DNA of 64,000 bases from Inia geoffrensis (GCA_036417435.1 CM070900.1:37115496-37179495); one strand, 5' to 3'. Counted from the first letter of the stretch, positions 1 through 12,160 are shown. Notes: generated from the sequence alone by a model not told the origin. Made by a program: numbers and translations.

Positions 1-365
1 GTACAGACACCATTAGTTTCATACAAAATTTGGCTTAGATCAACTGAATCTTTCCTCAAGACTGAAGAACATACTTTTGTACATTATACCTCGTAAACTA
101 CACACAGGAAAAGCACTTCTCCTAAAGCCTCAAACAGAAATCATTTTTAAAGGACAGCATAATCACCAGTCTACCCTAAGTACTTTTCTTCCAAGTCAAC
201 AGCTTTTATATTTGTGGCAATTCACTACCTAGATTAATATTCAGTCCCTAAACTATCCTCATTGTACACTAAAGACGACATCAACAGTCTGTACGGAGAG
301 CTTCAAAAATCTACCTTCTTCAAGTTTTTCTCTCTTGTCTTTTAAAGTCATCAAGAATTCAGCTG

Positions 366-732
366 CTAGAGACTTCCCTGGTGGCAGAGTGGCTAAGAAT
401 CTGCCTGCCAATGCAAGGGACACAGGTTCGAGCCCTGGTCCAGGAAGATTCCATATGCCGCAGAGCAACTAGGCCCGTGTGCCACAACTACTGAGCCTGT
501 GCTCTTGAGCCTGTGAGCCACAACTACTGAGCCCATGTGCCACAACTACTGACACCCACGCACCTAGAGCCCACGCTCTGCAACGAGAAGCCACCGCGAT
601 GAGAAGCCCATGCACCGCAACAAAGAGTAGCCCCCGCTCACTGCAACTAGAGAAAGCCCACGCTCAGCAACGAAGACCCAACGCAGCCAAAATAAATAAT
701 TTAATTAATTTTTTAAAAAAAACATTAAAAAA
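366..732 (+). mobile_element. CHR-type SINE, long subtype
   Basis: It has a tRNA-derived head (gacttccctggtggcagag), repeated 'gccacaactactgagcc' body segments and an A-rich tail. A perfect 13-bp target duplication aagaattcagctg flanks it (353-365 and 733-745). It lies in UBLCP1 intron 9, antisense to the gene. Confidence 0.93.
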
Positions 733-994
733 AAGAATTCAGCTGGTGGAAAGTTCAGGACTTAGATTAGAAGTACCTTAGTATCAGGATTTACACTTCA
801 AATGGAGACTCCATTTGCACTGTACCATAATATAGAGCTATCTTTTCCATTTTCATATTGTATTTATACATAGGCAACCACAGGTACCAGAAATTTTAAG
901 TTTCAAATTTCTCTCTTACCAATTTTACACTGCTACCAGGGTTAAGTATCACTATGATGCCTATATAAGATTGCATGTGACTTAATGCTAAGAT

Positions 995-1140
995 CATCAC
1001 TGGCCTAGAAACCAAAGTTACTTGGGTTCTAACTCAAATTCTATCATTAACCAGTTACAATCCTGACCTTGGGCAAGTCATGAACTTTCTAATCCTCAGA
1101 TTGTTTCTATAAAAGATGACTGAAGTTCCTTCTAGCTCCA
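995..1140 (+). repeat. MIR fragment
   Basis: The core resembles MIR: 'accttgggcaagtca' followed by a degenerate 'cctcagat...tctataaaa' segment. It is old and diverged. Confidence 0.6.
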
Positions 1141-1224
1141 GCATTTCATAATTCTAAGCTCTCCACTTACACTATATGAATTTTCAAAAACCTTTTATTA
1201 GTTTCAGTTTAAAAAGGAAAAATA

Positions 1225-1435
1225 GGGCTTCCCTGGTGGCGCAGTGGTTGAAAGTCCGCCTGCCGATGCAGGGGACGTGGGTTCGTGCCCCAGTCCGGGA
1301 AGATCCCACATGCCGCGGAGCGGCTGGGCCCGTGAGCCACGGCCGCTGGGCCTGCACGTCCAGAGCCTGTGCTCCGCAATGGGAGAGGCCACAACAGTGA
1401 GAGGCCCGCGTACCGCAAAAAAAAAAAAAGAAAAA
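1225..1435 (+). mobile_element. CHR-type SINE, short subtype
   Basis: It runs from ggcttccctggtggcgcag to gaggcccgcgtaccgc plus A tail. The target duplication aaaaaggaaaaata flanks it (1211-1224 and 1436-1449). It is antisense to UBLCP1. Confidence 0.94.
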
Positions 1436-1604
1436 AAAAAGGAAAAATACCCTTATTGCCAGCTTTCTGGCTAACTAGAACATCAGAAATTCAAGATTTG
1501 TATCCCTAATAGAATGTCTGATGCTTTCACTTTTGATGCTAAAAGTCAATGTCAGTACGCTCATGTTGCTCCACAGAGCTAACTGAAAATAAAACATCTG
1601 GATG

Positions 1605-1942
1605 GGGGCTTCCCTGGTGGTGCAGTGGTTAAGAATCTGCCTGCCAATGCAGGGTACACGGGTTCGAGCCCTGGTCCAGGAAGATCCTGCATGCCACAGA
1701 GCAACAAAGCCCATGCGCCACAACTACTAAGCCTGTGCCCTAGAGCCCACAAGCCACAACTATGGAGCCCACATGCCACAACTACTGAAGCCTGTGCACC
1801 TAGAGCTGGTGCTCCACAACAAGAGAAGCCCCCGCTTGCAACAACTAGAGAAAGCTCACACGCAGCAACAAACGCCCAACACAGCCAAAAATAAATAAAT
1901 AAAATAAATTTATGTAAAAAAAAAAAAATTAGAAAAACAAAC
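1605..1942 (+). mobile_element. CHR-type SINE, long subtype
   Basis: Long subtype with tail (aaataaataaataaaat). Target duplication catctggatg at 1595-1604 and 1943-1952. It is antisense to UBLCP1. Confidence 0.93.
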
Positions 1943-2140
1943 CATCTGGATGAGTTGGTTAACTAAGGAGATACCAAGCAAAAAGAGAGAATGCTCAATT
2001 TTATATGAATTTTTCTAAACACTTAAGCTTTTCTTGACAGGATAATATACTACTTCCCAAAATTTATGAAATTCAATAGTGCTAACGTTCTACTACATAA
2101 TCCAGCATATGTGAGAATAGCAAGTAAAATTATGTCTTAC

Positions 2141-2257
2141 CTTTAGTCCATTCTGTGGGTTCATTAGAAAATTTCTTCCTATGTCATCAAACATGATGGT
2201 GTTTTTTTTGCTGTAAAACTCCGAAAACTTTCCCCATATAACACCAAGAGGCTTTAC
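2141..2257 (-). CDS. UBLCP1: UBLCP1 exon 9 (DD motif)
   Basis: This 117-bp exon runs from a ttctaag acceptor to donor CTAAAG|GTAAGA. It encodes residues 229-267 ([11 protein letters not shown] through NPQNGLK), including FDDIGRN with the conserved metal-binding aspartates. I searched 1-2140 on the minus strand for the remaining C-terminal residues and did not find them. The next exon is therefore off the window and this intron is longer than 2.1 kb. Confidence 0.96.
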
Positions 2258-5200
2258 CTTAGAATAAAAGTTTAGATTTAACTCAAGTTTCACGAATAGT
2301 TCATCCTTTCTTAAAAGCAGAAATACTGCAAAATACCCTGCACAACTATGCCAGAGCGTTCCTTTACCATGAGGCAGTGATGGCTGGCTGTGTGAACAGA
2401 ACAGAGTCAAGATGCAACACACTGTAAGGCACAACATATCTCTCAACGTCAACTTCTGAAAGGTCTGTTCATGTCTAATGGAACTAAGCCCATTATAAGA
2501 CTTCCTATAATTTTAATATGAAGATTCGGGATCAAAAAAAGTATTTAATTTTTTAAAAATCTAGTATTTGTTTAGATGTCTGCTGAGCATTCACATGTCC
2601 CCTCAGGGCTTGAGGTTTCACATGGGGTCTGTTTTCAAAACTAGAAAACCTTCATGACAATGTACCTGGTTCTTTTATTACAATATTTAAATATTTTGTA
2701 ATGGAAAAATGGACTTTCTCCTTAGTTCAGTGGTATAGGTGCACAATTTCTAGGGCATCTGATTATTTAACTTCAAAACACCATAATTTGTAAATTCTTG
2801 CTTTTATTTCCGAATTCTTAAAATGAGCCTCCAAAAAGGTAATTTCTCAGTTATTCATATCTATTGATACTTGCATAAATTCTCTGTAAGATCACACAAG
2901 AAATAATAGTGATTGCTTGAAGGAAGGAAAGTTAAGTGGCTGGAGGGTCCAGGAGGGAGGAATACTTTTCACTATACACTTTATTTGTGAATCACGCGAG
3001 TATATTTTACACACTCACAAAAATATTTTAAATACATTAACTTTTTGAAGAAAAAGTACATTTTGCTGAAGGCAGTAGTCTCATTGATGGTAATGTGAGA
3101 TTATATGATGATAATAATAATTATATGAGATTAAATGGTAGTAAATAAATGGTGATAAGCGTTGTCATTAATTTTAAAATGTTTTTTCTCCTCTATAATT
3201 TCTTTTAACATGGAGAAAGCCTTTTTCTTAGTGTCCTCATTACTGCAAAAAATGTTATTCAAATATTTTAATTTCACTAAAATTTTATTTGCTGTATTTG
3301 TTTGCACTATTTGTTTACTACTGAAACCCCCAAAATACTTGAAGCCAAATATACAGAAACTGACACAATAAACCAGATTCTTGGTTTTCTTAGCCAACAT
3401 AAAGCCTCAAAAAATATAAGAGCTTTATAACACCCAGGGTTAGAAATCCTACATCTTCTTAAATAGTGCTGTCATTTTGCAATTAGGTCAAGCACCATAT
3501 GTTCTCCAAAACATGAGCTACCTTGTTTTCAATTAGAGAAGTAATATTGCTGACTGTAGAAAAAAATCTGAAAACACAAAAAAGCACAAAGGAAAATATT
3601 TAATTACCTATAATCCAGTTAGTACCAAAGAATGCAACTAGATATTCTGATATATTTCTCCAGTCTTTCTGATAAACAGCAGCAACCTCAAAGAGTTCAC
3701 AGATCTTTTGTAAAGCTTAGGGAACCCCTGAACCAAACAACGGTTAAAAACTATTTTCTAACAGTTTGCAAATACTGCTAAAATACTTCTTTCGCTTTAA
3801 TAATGTATCATGAAAAATTTCTGAAGCACTAAATACTGCATCAAATAATTAGCTGCGGGCTTCCCTGTTGGCACAGTGGTTGAGGATCTGCCTGCCAATG
3901 CAGGGGACACAGGTTCGAGCCCTAGGCTGGGAAGATCCCACATGCTGCGGAGCAACTGGGCCCGTGAGCCACAACTACTGAGCCTGCGCGTCTGGAGCCT
4001 GTGCTCCGCAACAAGAGAGGCCGCGATACTGAGAGGCCACGCACCGCAATGAAGAGTGGCCCCCGCTCGCCGCAACTAGAGAAAGTCCTTGCACAGAAAC
4101 GAAGACCCAACACAGCTAAAAATAAATAAATTATTAATAATAATTAGCTGCATTCCATTAAATGGACAAACAAAAATGTGTACAACCAACTCCCTACTGT
4201 TGTAGGGATTTGTTATTGAGGATTTCTTTTTATTCCTTTAATTTTTCATTATTATAAACACTGTTTAACACTTCACAAGCTTCTTTTTACTGTTTAGACT
4301 TTGTACATGTACCACTTTAGTAGGTAATAAATTATACTTTTCCTTGATGTACACAGTATTTCCTTTATTGAAAACTCCACACACACATAACTCTATTCAT
4401 GACTTTTATGACTTTGACAATTTTAATACTGTCTCCCCTAAGCTTTCCTAGTTTGCTAAGTTCTCCCCGATTCCTATTAGTCTGCGTTTCCAAAAGGTAC
4501 GGACCATGTCTCCGCATCTCTTTATTCCCAACAGTGCCCATTACAGGGCCTTGCAGATCGCAGAAGTTCATAATATGACTAGTTACTTGACAAGTAAACA
4601 AAGTGAAGAACCTTAATCTTTTTAGCCCAACTCTTTCCTGATGGTTCTTATTGCTTTCTCTAGGGCTTCACGTACATCACCCCAAAGTACATGCATCATG
4701 ATATACCTGCTTTTATTTATCAGTTTCATAGAGGGCAGGGCAAGTGTGTCCTGCTCTGTTTCTAGTATCTTCCTTGACAGCATTCAGTATTTTTTCACAC
4801 ATACTCTGTCTTTAGCAACACTGTGCTACTATCATCATGGGACAATTAACCATGACCTTTCTTGACAGTCCTTCCTGAAGATCCTTAACTTTGTCACTAA
4901 AATTCATATCTGTTAACCTGAAATACATCTTATGTCAAAACTCAACTGATACTTTATTATCCACTCAGATGTATTTCTAAACTCTGTAGTTTATTCCATC
5001 AATATAAATATAAAAGTACACCAGAAAACAAGCAAGTCTTTAAATAAAAAGTAAAATGACTTCTTACATCTATTAATCCTCTCCTTGGAGTATGCACTGT
5101 TATCATAGCAGCACTGTCCAACATGAAGGTAATCTTGTAATTTGCATTTGTACTCACTCCCAGCTCCTATAAATACAAATATTCATGTGGTTTAAATGTA

Positions 5201-8200
5201 ATAATGTGGAAAATCCCAGGCTTTATGAAAAGTCCAGCTATAATTTCCCATAATGCCAACTTTCTACCCCCTGGCTACCACACCTTGCTCAACAACTAGC
5301 AAGCATTTTAGTTTCATGAAGCGAAATCGATAAATGATAGTCCAAAGAACCCTAGTCTATTTAGCTCTAAAATGAGGGGCCCTTTTCAATGTACTACCAG
5401 AAACAGGTTACTTCCCAATTTAATAATTTAGAGAGCATCACTCCTTTAAGTATCACACACCAGAGAAAAGAAGGAAAAGAAAGTATTAGCGTAAAATGGG
5501 AGAAAGAGGAGAGGAAGCTTTGCCGTACTTTTTCTTGAAAAAGACATAGGTAATCAATGCAAACCACCATTAAGCAGACTTTAAACATACCTCTAACTCC
5601 TGATACTGGCATTTGTTTTGCTACCAAATGCCCTCCAATGACAATGAAATTAATTCAATTCGGAACTTTCTAAAAAGACAAATGCAGTTTCAAAACGTTC
5701 TTAAATGGATTGTTTTCTAACACTTACTTTCATTTTAGCTTCAATCCACTTCATATTTGTTGCAGCTAAAACATGAGGAATGATAACACAATATGTATGA
5801 AAAGCTTGAATTTCATTTAAAAAATCTTTCTTCTGTATAAATTAGTTAAGTTTTCTAAGCAAGACTAAAAGTTCAAATACATCACAAATAATCCCTAGCA
5901 TATTTATGGTAATTTCCTTTTAACTGTTTATAAAAATAAACTTATTTTAGTGTGTCTTCAAGACAATAACATTTAAACAACTTTTATCTAAAAGATAAGG
6001 TAACCAATGCTCAAAAGAACTCTGAACCTAGGAATTCATAAATCAAGACCTAACCACCCTTTTCAAAACAGCCCTAATACTGTTCTCTATCAGTTCTGAA
6101 CTTGAATTTAGGGTGCCTGGATCTCCATTTTCTTCTGCATTCCTACTGCCAGGCAACACACAGGTATATATGTCAATATAAGCAGATTAATGTTATGTGT
6201 CAAAAGTTTATGTTGAAGACTGCTAGGCTGAAGACTGTCGAAAAATGCTAATGAAAGTTAGCATTTTGCCAGGCTCAGCAAACTTAGTGCTCATTGAGTC
6301 CAGCAGCTTTTAACAAGAAGTCTGAGGCAACTAAATTCACAAACCCTATCTATGTCACGTTCCTGCTCACTGTCACACACCAACCACTTCTGAGATCACT
6401 GATAAAAATTCAAACTTCAGTTTTATGTGCCCTACTCATCTCAAGTTATTGGACTAAACTATATAGGTATTACAAAGTAAAATGTTTAAAAATGGAAAAA
6501 GGTGTTCAATTATTTAAAGTGTGTTTATGAGTGTGTGTATATTATTTTAAGGGCAAAGAGGCAACTGAGTCCTCAAAATAAAAACCTTTAGCACACATAC
6601 AAGAACCAAAATCACCTTACACGCAAAACTGGTCAGTTGAACTAAAATTTTAGAGAGTGATGTATCTACAAATGACAACAATCAGGCGACAGGGAAAAAC
6701 AATTTTTTTAATTCAGTATATATTTTGGGACTATAATCCCCAGATGAAAAACAGATTTACAGTTAATAAAAAGTTTCTAATTATTAAGAAACTATAACAT
6801 GTCAGACATGTTACTAGTTGCTATACCAATATTTTATTCTTACAACTACCCTGTAATGTAGATTTATTTATCTTCATTTCTCAGATGAGGAAGCTAAGGC
6901 TCAGAGCAATTAACTGACCTGCCTAGTGTCACAAAGTAAGGTCAGAGCCAGGATTAAAACCCTAGTCTATTTAGCTCCAAAATGAGGTGCCCTTCTCAAC
7001 GTACTACCATGAAATTTATTTTTTTTTTTTAATTTATTTTAAACATATGATTGTAAAAAGTCCTCAAAGTCCCTAAGTCTACTCTAATAACATTTAGAGG
7101 ATAAACTTTTTTCTCAAATATCATCTCAGATGTCAGAGTTGCTGAACAAAAACCTATTTCCCAGAAAGCTTTCTTCTCTGTATCTTAAAAACCACAAAAT
7201 TATGTATTTAACTACGTATTGAATTGTAATGGCTATGTACTCATAATAACACTAAACTATTGAGATACTCTGATAATAAAAGAAAATACAAAGGAAATTT
7301 ACAAACTGCAGAACAACTATGTGGCCTCTCATCAAAAACCTAGTACGATTACCATCTTCAGGGATTTTATTTAATTCACAATTAGGATAGCTCTTTTCTG
7401 CTTATGACATTGCCAAGACGTAACTTTAAATGTCTGTGGGAAGGTGAGATGTAAATCAATACACTCCCCTTCCCTTTTCAGAAGGTCGTACCACAAAAAG
7501 ATTGTCACCTGAACTAAACAGTGCGTTCAGTAATGTAGTAAATTTACTTTTTGGAGCAAACTCACTGTTACCACAGACCTGTAAGTTCCTGGAATGGCAG
7601 ACCACAAGTTGAGTAACACTGCTTTAGCCTATTTATTAATTTTCCTTGAGTAAATTCATATTGCCTTTATTTCTGAACTACAACACTATAAAATTTTTTT
7701 AAATACATATCTTTCTCCAAGTGTTTTGAGACTAGAGTGATGAAGAAAGGAGAAAGCAACAATATACTAAAGCATCAAAGATTCTACAGCAAAGATCAGA
7801 AAGAAAAGATCCTAATCAAGGTGGGGTCTTGTGAAAATAAGACCATTTTTTTTTTCACACTATAATCTACTCTCTTCCTATATTTAATTATTTCAGTGGT
7901 ATTTGGCAAATGCACATAAGTTTATATTGTGATGCAAGAAAGTCAAACATGCTTCATCAGAAATTTGCAAAATATAAAATTTAAGTCACATTTTATAAAG
8001 CAGAGTAATATAAGGAACAACCTTATTTTCATGGAAATCTAAACAAGAAATATAGCTTACACCAAATAACAATGTCATAATCCTCATATGCAGATGTTAG
8101 GAATTCATGAAGATATGGCCGCATTAATTCTACCCCAGTTTCTGCACAAGACCTATGGTCTAAAAGAAAATTAGTTAGAGATGATTAGTTTATTATCATG

Positions 8201-11200
8201 GACAAGTACCTAATATCAATTAAACTTCTGAAATGTAATATAAACACTCAAATACAAACTACTTCAGACTAACTTACATCAGCTGACAAAGGGATGTCTT
8301 CAAAGCACACAATTCAATATTCTTGCAATCCAATTTTAATTGATCGATTCTGTTCAATTTGCAAAGACCAATATCCAGAATTCAGGCTTATATAATAAAC
8401 AGTAAATTTTTTTCTCATCTAATCTCTAAAACGTAGATATTATTTTAGGATATGAAAAACAAACTAGGGCCACACATACTCACTTTTTAGCCATTTACCT
8501 ACCAAATATAATCATATTTCACCAAAATAACAGGTTTGATTAACTTAATAATCAAATTTAAAAAAAAATTTACGCCAACTTATGACATGTACTTAAAGTT
8601 AAGGATTAGAGGTAAATAAATTCATTCTAATATCAGGAGTTAACTAATCATTTCTGGCAATATTAGAGAATGAAAGAACAAATTTCTTTTTCTGTTGACA
8701 TGAAATTTTAAATTCAAGAGTCTGCCTTGGGGCTTCCCTGGTGGCGCAGCGGTTGAGTCTGCCTACTGATGCAGGGGACACAGGTTCGTGCCCCGGTCCA
8801 GGAAGATCCAACATGCCGCGGAGCGGCTAGGCCCGAGCCATGACCACTGAGCCTGCGTTTCCGGAGCCTGTGCTCCACAACGGGAGAGGCCACAACAGTG
8901 AGAGGCCCGCGAACCGCAAAAAAAAAAAAAAAAAAGAATCTGCCTTGAACGTAATTAAATAGAAAACCAGGAAGAAAATATCAAAAATGATTTTTAAATA
9001 CTCATAAAATGTTAAGTGTTAATCAATAGGGAATCACTTGATTAAATTATCACATATCCATAAACTAGAAAAGCATGTGACCAAAAAGTACATATATTTA
9101 ACTCACAATGAATGTTAAATGACTGTGATGTTCAATATATCATTAAGTAAACATAATAACGACATACATACAAACACCCTGGAAGATGCACATAAAAATA
9201 TGAGTGGTCATCTTTGGATCTTGGGATTACAGATGACTTCTTTTTTCCCTTACAATAAAATGATTTACTTTTAAAATAAAAAGAAAAGCTTTCAAATATT
9301 TCATATTGCAAGGGAAAAACAAACAAATAAAAGGGGAAAATGCCATTGTGGATAACAGAAGATGGAGCATAGTTTTAGCTGACTTACCAAATAACGTATA
9401 ATCAACATCTAGTACCAAAAGTTTTTTCCCTTCCCTGGGAGGATTCAAAACTTCCACTTTGTACTCTTTTACTCTGCGGGAAATTTTCAGTAGGTTTTCC
9501 TCCCTAACGAAAAATAAGATCAGATGAAATACTCACTTTTTCTCAAATTACAACCAATTTCCTTTGATGAAGAAAAGTACTCACCTATTTTCTACTTCAA
9601 CTACTTCATCTTCAATATCAAAGTCGTTAATAACATCATCATTGTCAGGAGGTGGACCTAAGACATCTTCCTATTAAGATGAAAAATAGTTTTGTTTGGC
9701 CATATTATCATTAACATAACAAATACATTCATAGCATAAAAAACAAATAAGAGGTACGATTTGAGTCCAAGAGTCTTGCAAGCACACACTACGGGAAAAC
9801 TTCCACATTTTATATTTTGTTATATATGTTCACTGGGCAGATTTACCATGTTAAATTTGACCATTAGCACTACTACTACACTTACATCTAGCTATACACT
9901 AACAAATTTCCCAGTATTTGGTTTCTGCTGAGTTAATAACACATTCATTGTGCAGCTTTTACTCTTCATTGACTGCTAAACTGACAATTTTACCACAATT
10001 AAAACTATGATACAACAGTGTGATATAAACCATAATATCTTCAAAGGGACAAATTGTAACAAAAGTAAACATTTACCAAGCTCTCCTCACGAGTTCCCAT
10101 CATCATGATTTTAGTATTTGGTTTCAGTTTGAGAGCTCCAAGCTTAACATCATTTTCTGCAGGTTTGCCTACAATACAAGCAAATGACTGTTTTCTCACT
10201 AAAGTTCAGGTGCTGGTTTCACTATCCCATTACACAAAACCCTAACATTAAAAGGTTTGGTACAGATTCCACAGCAAGTTTTTTTCCTTAAATTAACAAA
10301 CTGTTACTGCTGAATTAGCAATTTCTAACACACTAAGAAGTAGTAATTAACACAAGGTTGGAATTTTTCCCCAACTCTTAGAGGAACACCTTTAATTCAA
10401 CTAACTAAACAAAATAAATTCATGTTTTATTCCGTTGTTCAAGATGGAGATGACTGTTTTCCAGAAAGTCCTGGAAATTGAGTGCCTGAGATAACTGTAC
10501 ATTTACTGCTACTCAGAACTCACCGTTCAATGATAAGACAAACACCGTGAAAATACCTTTTAACTGAATGTGAACACTGCCTATAATTTACAAATCATTA
10601 TTACTTTCGAAACAGAAAAGATAATTTGGGGAGAGTAAAAGGCCCAAACTGTAATGAAAAGGCTGTGCTAGAAGACAGGTACTAGAAATTACACTGGGGG
10701 CTTCCCTGGTGGTCCAGTGGTAAAGAATCCGCCTTACAACGCAGGGGACGCGGGTTCAATCCCTGGTCAGGGAACTAAGATCCCACATGCCGCGGGGCAA
10801 CTAAGCCCGCGCGCCACGACGACTGAGCTCATGCGCCTCAACTAGAGCCCGCATGCTACAAACTACAGAGCCCATGCACTCTGGAGCCTGCACGCCACAA
10901 CTAAAGAAAACCCGCACACCAAAACTAGAAAGAAGCCCACACACCACAAAGAAAGATCCCGCATGCCTCAACGAAGATCCCGAGTGCTGCAACTAAGACC
11001 CGACCCCGACACAGCCAAAAAAAATTTAATTAAATAAATAAATAATACATAAGTCTTAAAAAAAAAAAAAAAAAAAAGAAAGAAAGAAATTACACTGTTT
11101 ACCTGGGACTTCCGTGTCACAGGTTTAACAAGCAAACATCAACTGTCAGAGGAAATCAAAAGTAATCTTAATAGTGGTGGTATTTTCAGGTATCCTTAAA

Positions 11201-11505
11201 TATTCTTACTTGTACCATCAAAAAAATTTTAGGGATATCCCTATCAAAGAAATCTCCAAGGGGAAAGACTTATTAAAGTGAACAGATAATAGCTAATATA
11301 AAGATTCATAAATATATCAATGCAATATATTTGAAGAAGGGAGAAAATTACCTTTAACTTTGAGTCCAAGTAACTTCTGGCGTTCTGGTAGCACTCCCGT
11401 AAGGGTCTTGAGAAACTGTTTGAGGTCTAGCACAGTATCATCTTCTGAAAGTGTGGTCACTGAATATTCCTGTCCACCCCATTTTACAATGATAGGAAGA
11501 GCCAT
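2141..11505 (-). CDS. UBLCP1: Ubiquitin-like domain-containing CTD phosphatase 1 (gene-level entry, 3' end off window)
   Basis: Eight coding exons on the minus strand join in one open frame of 267 residues; about 51 C-terminal residues of the usual 318 lie beyond the left edge. Residues 1-77 or so form a ubiquitin-like fold starting [12 protein letters not shown] linker with an acidic stretch (about 83-108) follows, then a HAD/FCP1-type phosphatase domain. The catalytic signature DVDYT carries the nucleophile and general acid/base aspartates at about 143 and 145. The second HAD motif is the WSAT segment (182-185), and the acidic metal-binding motif is FDDIGRN (251-257). The family dephosphorylates nuclear 26S proteasome, binding Rpn1 through the ubiquitin-like domain, and was first described as an RNA polymerase II CTD phosphatase. 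All introns use GT-AG. The start ATG lies 44 bases inside exon 2. No stop or frameshift breaks the frame, so the gene looks functional. Identification is from recognised protein sequence. Confidence 0.97.
2258..5067 (-). other. UBLCP1: UBLCP1 intron 8
   Basis: This 2.8-kb intron contains one long CHR SINE (3,857-4,138). The rest is AT-rich sequence with no recognisable gene or element. Confidence 0.75.
3857..4138 (+). mobile_element. CHR-type SINE, long subtype
   Basis: Perfect target duplication aataattagctgc (3844-3856 and 4139-4151). The body is shorter than other long copies. It lies in UBLCP1 intron 8, antisense to the gene. Confidence 0.93.
5068..5166 (-). CDS. UBLCP1: UBLCP1 exon 8
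   Basis: This 99-bp exon runs from an atttatag acceptor to donor ATAGAT|GTAAGA. It encodes residues 196-228 ([16 protein letters not shown] through PRRGLID), in phase 0 at both ends. Confidence 0.96.
5728..5765 (-). CDS. UBLCP1: UBLCP1 exon 7 (38-bp micro-exon)
   Basis: The exon is only 38 bp, between acceptor tgttttag and donor ATGAAA|GTAAGTG. It encodes [13 protein letters not shown] (residues 183-195), which includes the HAD serine/threonine motif. It is not a multiple of three, so skipping it would shift the frame. It lies between two copies of a 52-bp direct repeat (see findings). Confidence 0.95.
5766..8060 (-). other. UBLCP1: UBLCP1 intron 6
   Basis: This 2.3-kb AT-rich intron holds an antisense MIR (about 6,820-7,010). 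I see no gene, SINE or L1 in it. The remainder is unassigned. Confidence 0.75.
6820..7010 (-). repeat. MIR, antisense
   Basis: Reverse MIR core 'tctcagatgaggaagctaag' followed by 'gcctagtgtcacaaagtaag' and 'cagagccaggatt'. Its right end (6959-7010) is shared at 90% identity with 5349-5400. Confidence 0.75.
8061..8159 (-). CDS. UBLCP1: UBLCP1 exon 6
   Basis: This 99-bp exon lies between acceptor tcttttag and donor TTTGGT|GTAAGC. It encodes residues 150-182 ([16 protein letters not shown] through EDYDIVIW), the part of the phosphatase domain just before the second HAD motif. The phase-1 ends match exons 5 and 7. Confidence 0.96.
8730..8934 (+). mobile_element. CHR-type SINE, short subtype
   Basis: Target duplication agagtctgccttg / agaatctgccttg (8717-8729 and 8935-8947, one mismatch). 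It lies in UBLCP1 intron 5, antisense to the gene. A few bases of the A box are deleted (gttgagtctgcctactg). Confidence 0.93.
9388..9503 (-). CDS. UBLCP1: UBLCP1 exon 5 (catalytic DxDxT)
   Basis: This 116-bp exon runs from a cgttag acceptor to the strong donor TTTG|GTAAGT. It encodes residues 111-149 and ends in [11 protein letters not shown], which contains the HAD nucleophile motif DVDYT with both aspartates intact. Confidence 0.97.
9585..9670 (-). CDS. UBLCP1: UBLCP1 exon 4
   Basis: This 86-bp exon follows an aatag acceptor and ends GAAAATAG|GTGAGTA. It encodes the proline- and acid-rich linker, residues 83-110 plus two bases of codon 111 ([16 protein letters not shown] and onward). The downstream intron is only 81 bp, the shortest in the gene. 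Confidence 0.96.
10077..10168 (-). CDS. UBLCP1: UBLCP1 exon 3
   Basis: This 92-bp exon starts after a ttgtag acceptor with GCAAACC and ends GAGAGCTTG|GTAAAT. It encodes residues 52-82, from [10 protein letters not shown] to [10 protein letters not shown], completing the ubiquitin-like domain. Phase agrees with exons 2 and 4. Confidence 0.96.
10697..11084 (+). mobile_element. tRNA-derived SINE, extra-long variant
   Basis: The head differs from the other copies (ggtggtccagtggtaaagaa, then ggttcaatccctggtcaggg). The body is a long series of degenerate 'gcccgcacgccacaacta' units. Perfect target duplication agaaattacactg (10684-10696 and 11085-11097). It lies in UBLCP1 intron 2, antisense to the gene. 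Confidence 0.92.
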
Positions 11506-11549
11506 CCTTGAAACATACGATGAGGCAGCTTTTGTTCAGAAAAAGATAC
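11352..11549 (-). CDS. UBLCP1: UBLCP1 exon 2 (start codon exon)
   Basis: The acceptor is tttctttctag before 11549 and the donor is AAAG|GTAATT at 11352/11351. The first 44 bases are 5' UTR and the ATG is at 11505-11503. It encodes residues 1-51 plus one base of codon 52, which is the first two thirds of the ubiquitin-like domain. Reading past the donor gives a non-homologous tail, which confirms the exon end. Confidence 0.96.
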
Positions 11550-11929
11550 CTAGAAAGAAAGGCATATACAAGTTAAAATAGATATATCAAAGATGTATGT
11601 AAACTTGCAACTTTTTAAGTTTTATAAACTGTGTCATTGGAGTCTTATTTTACAACTTGTTGATAGAGAAACAGGATTTTCTACTTACAGAAATGTTATC
11701 AGAATGCCAAAAGTTATCAGGAGTCAAAGTTAAAATTCTCCCACCCTCTCAATTTTTGGCTTAAAGTTACAACTTCCTAATATTCTATCAGATTCCCCTT
11801 GTTCAAGTGGAAAGCTGCAATAAATGAGCTAACTATTCCTCCCTCTCTGATCAGGTTTATGCTACTGGCAAGTTCCTCCATGGTGGACCGTCCATGTTCA
11901 CTTACCATTTGCAAGGTAGGACAGTGAGT

Positions 11930-12160
11930 TAAGAGCATAAACTCTAGAGACAGATTACCTGGGTTCAGAGGTCAGCTCTCCCACTTATTAGCTATTTAAC
12001 CTTGGAAAGCTAACTGACTCTTAGTGCCTAGGTTTCCTCATCTGTAAAACAGGGATGCTAATACTGTCTACTTCTCAGGGTTCTTAAGAGGAATAAATTA
12101 ATTTTTGTAAGTCACATACTACCTGGCACATAGTAAGCTCTAAACAAATTAGTACTGGTT
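11930..12160 (+). repeat. MIR
   Basis: Nearly full-length MIR in plus orientation: 'taagagcataaactctagag', 'cctcatctgtaaaacaggga' and 'tacctggcacatagtaagct' in the expected order. Confidence 0.85.

Noticed and set aside
321..360. Lysine-rich minus-strand text as the missing UBLCP1 C-terminus
   Set aside because: The residues (TLKDKREKLEEG) do not match the expected C-terminal sequence, and there is no suitable acceptor.
371..445. tRNA gene suggested by tRNA-like heads with A and B boxes
   Set aside because: These are the tRNA-derived heads of SINEs, followed by SINE bodies and flanked by target duplications.
1176..1474. Open frames over SINEs (here and at 16,696; 20,006; 23,009; 28,210; 31,466; 38,308; 63,655 and others)
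   Set aside because: They translate the same CHR SINE text in various frames, and the proteins end where the SINE ends. Not genes.
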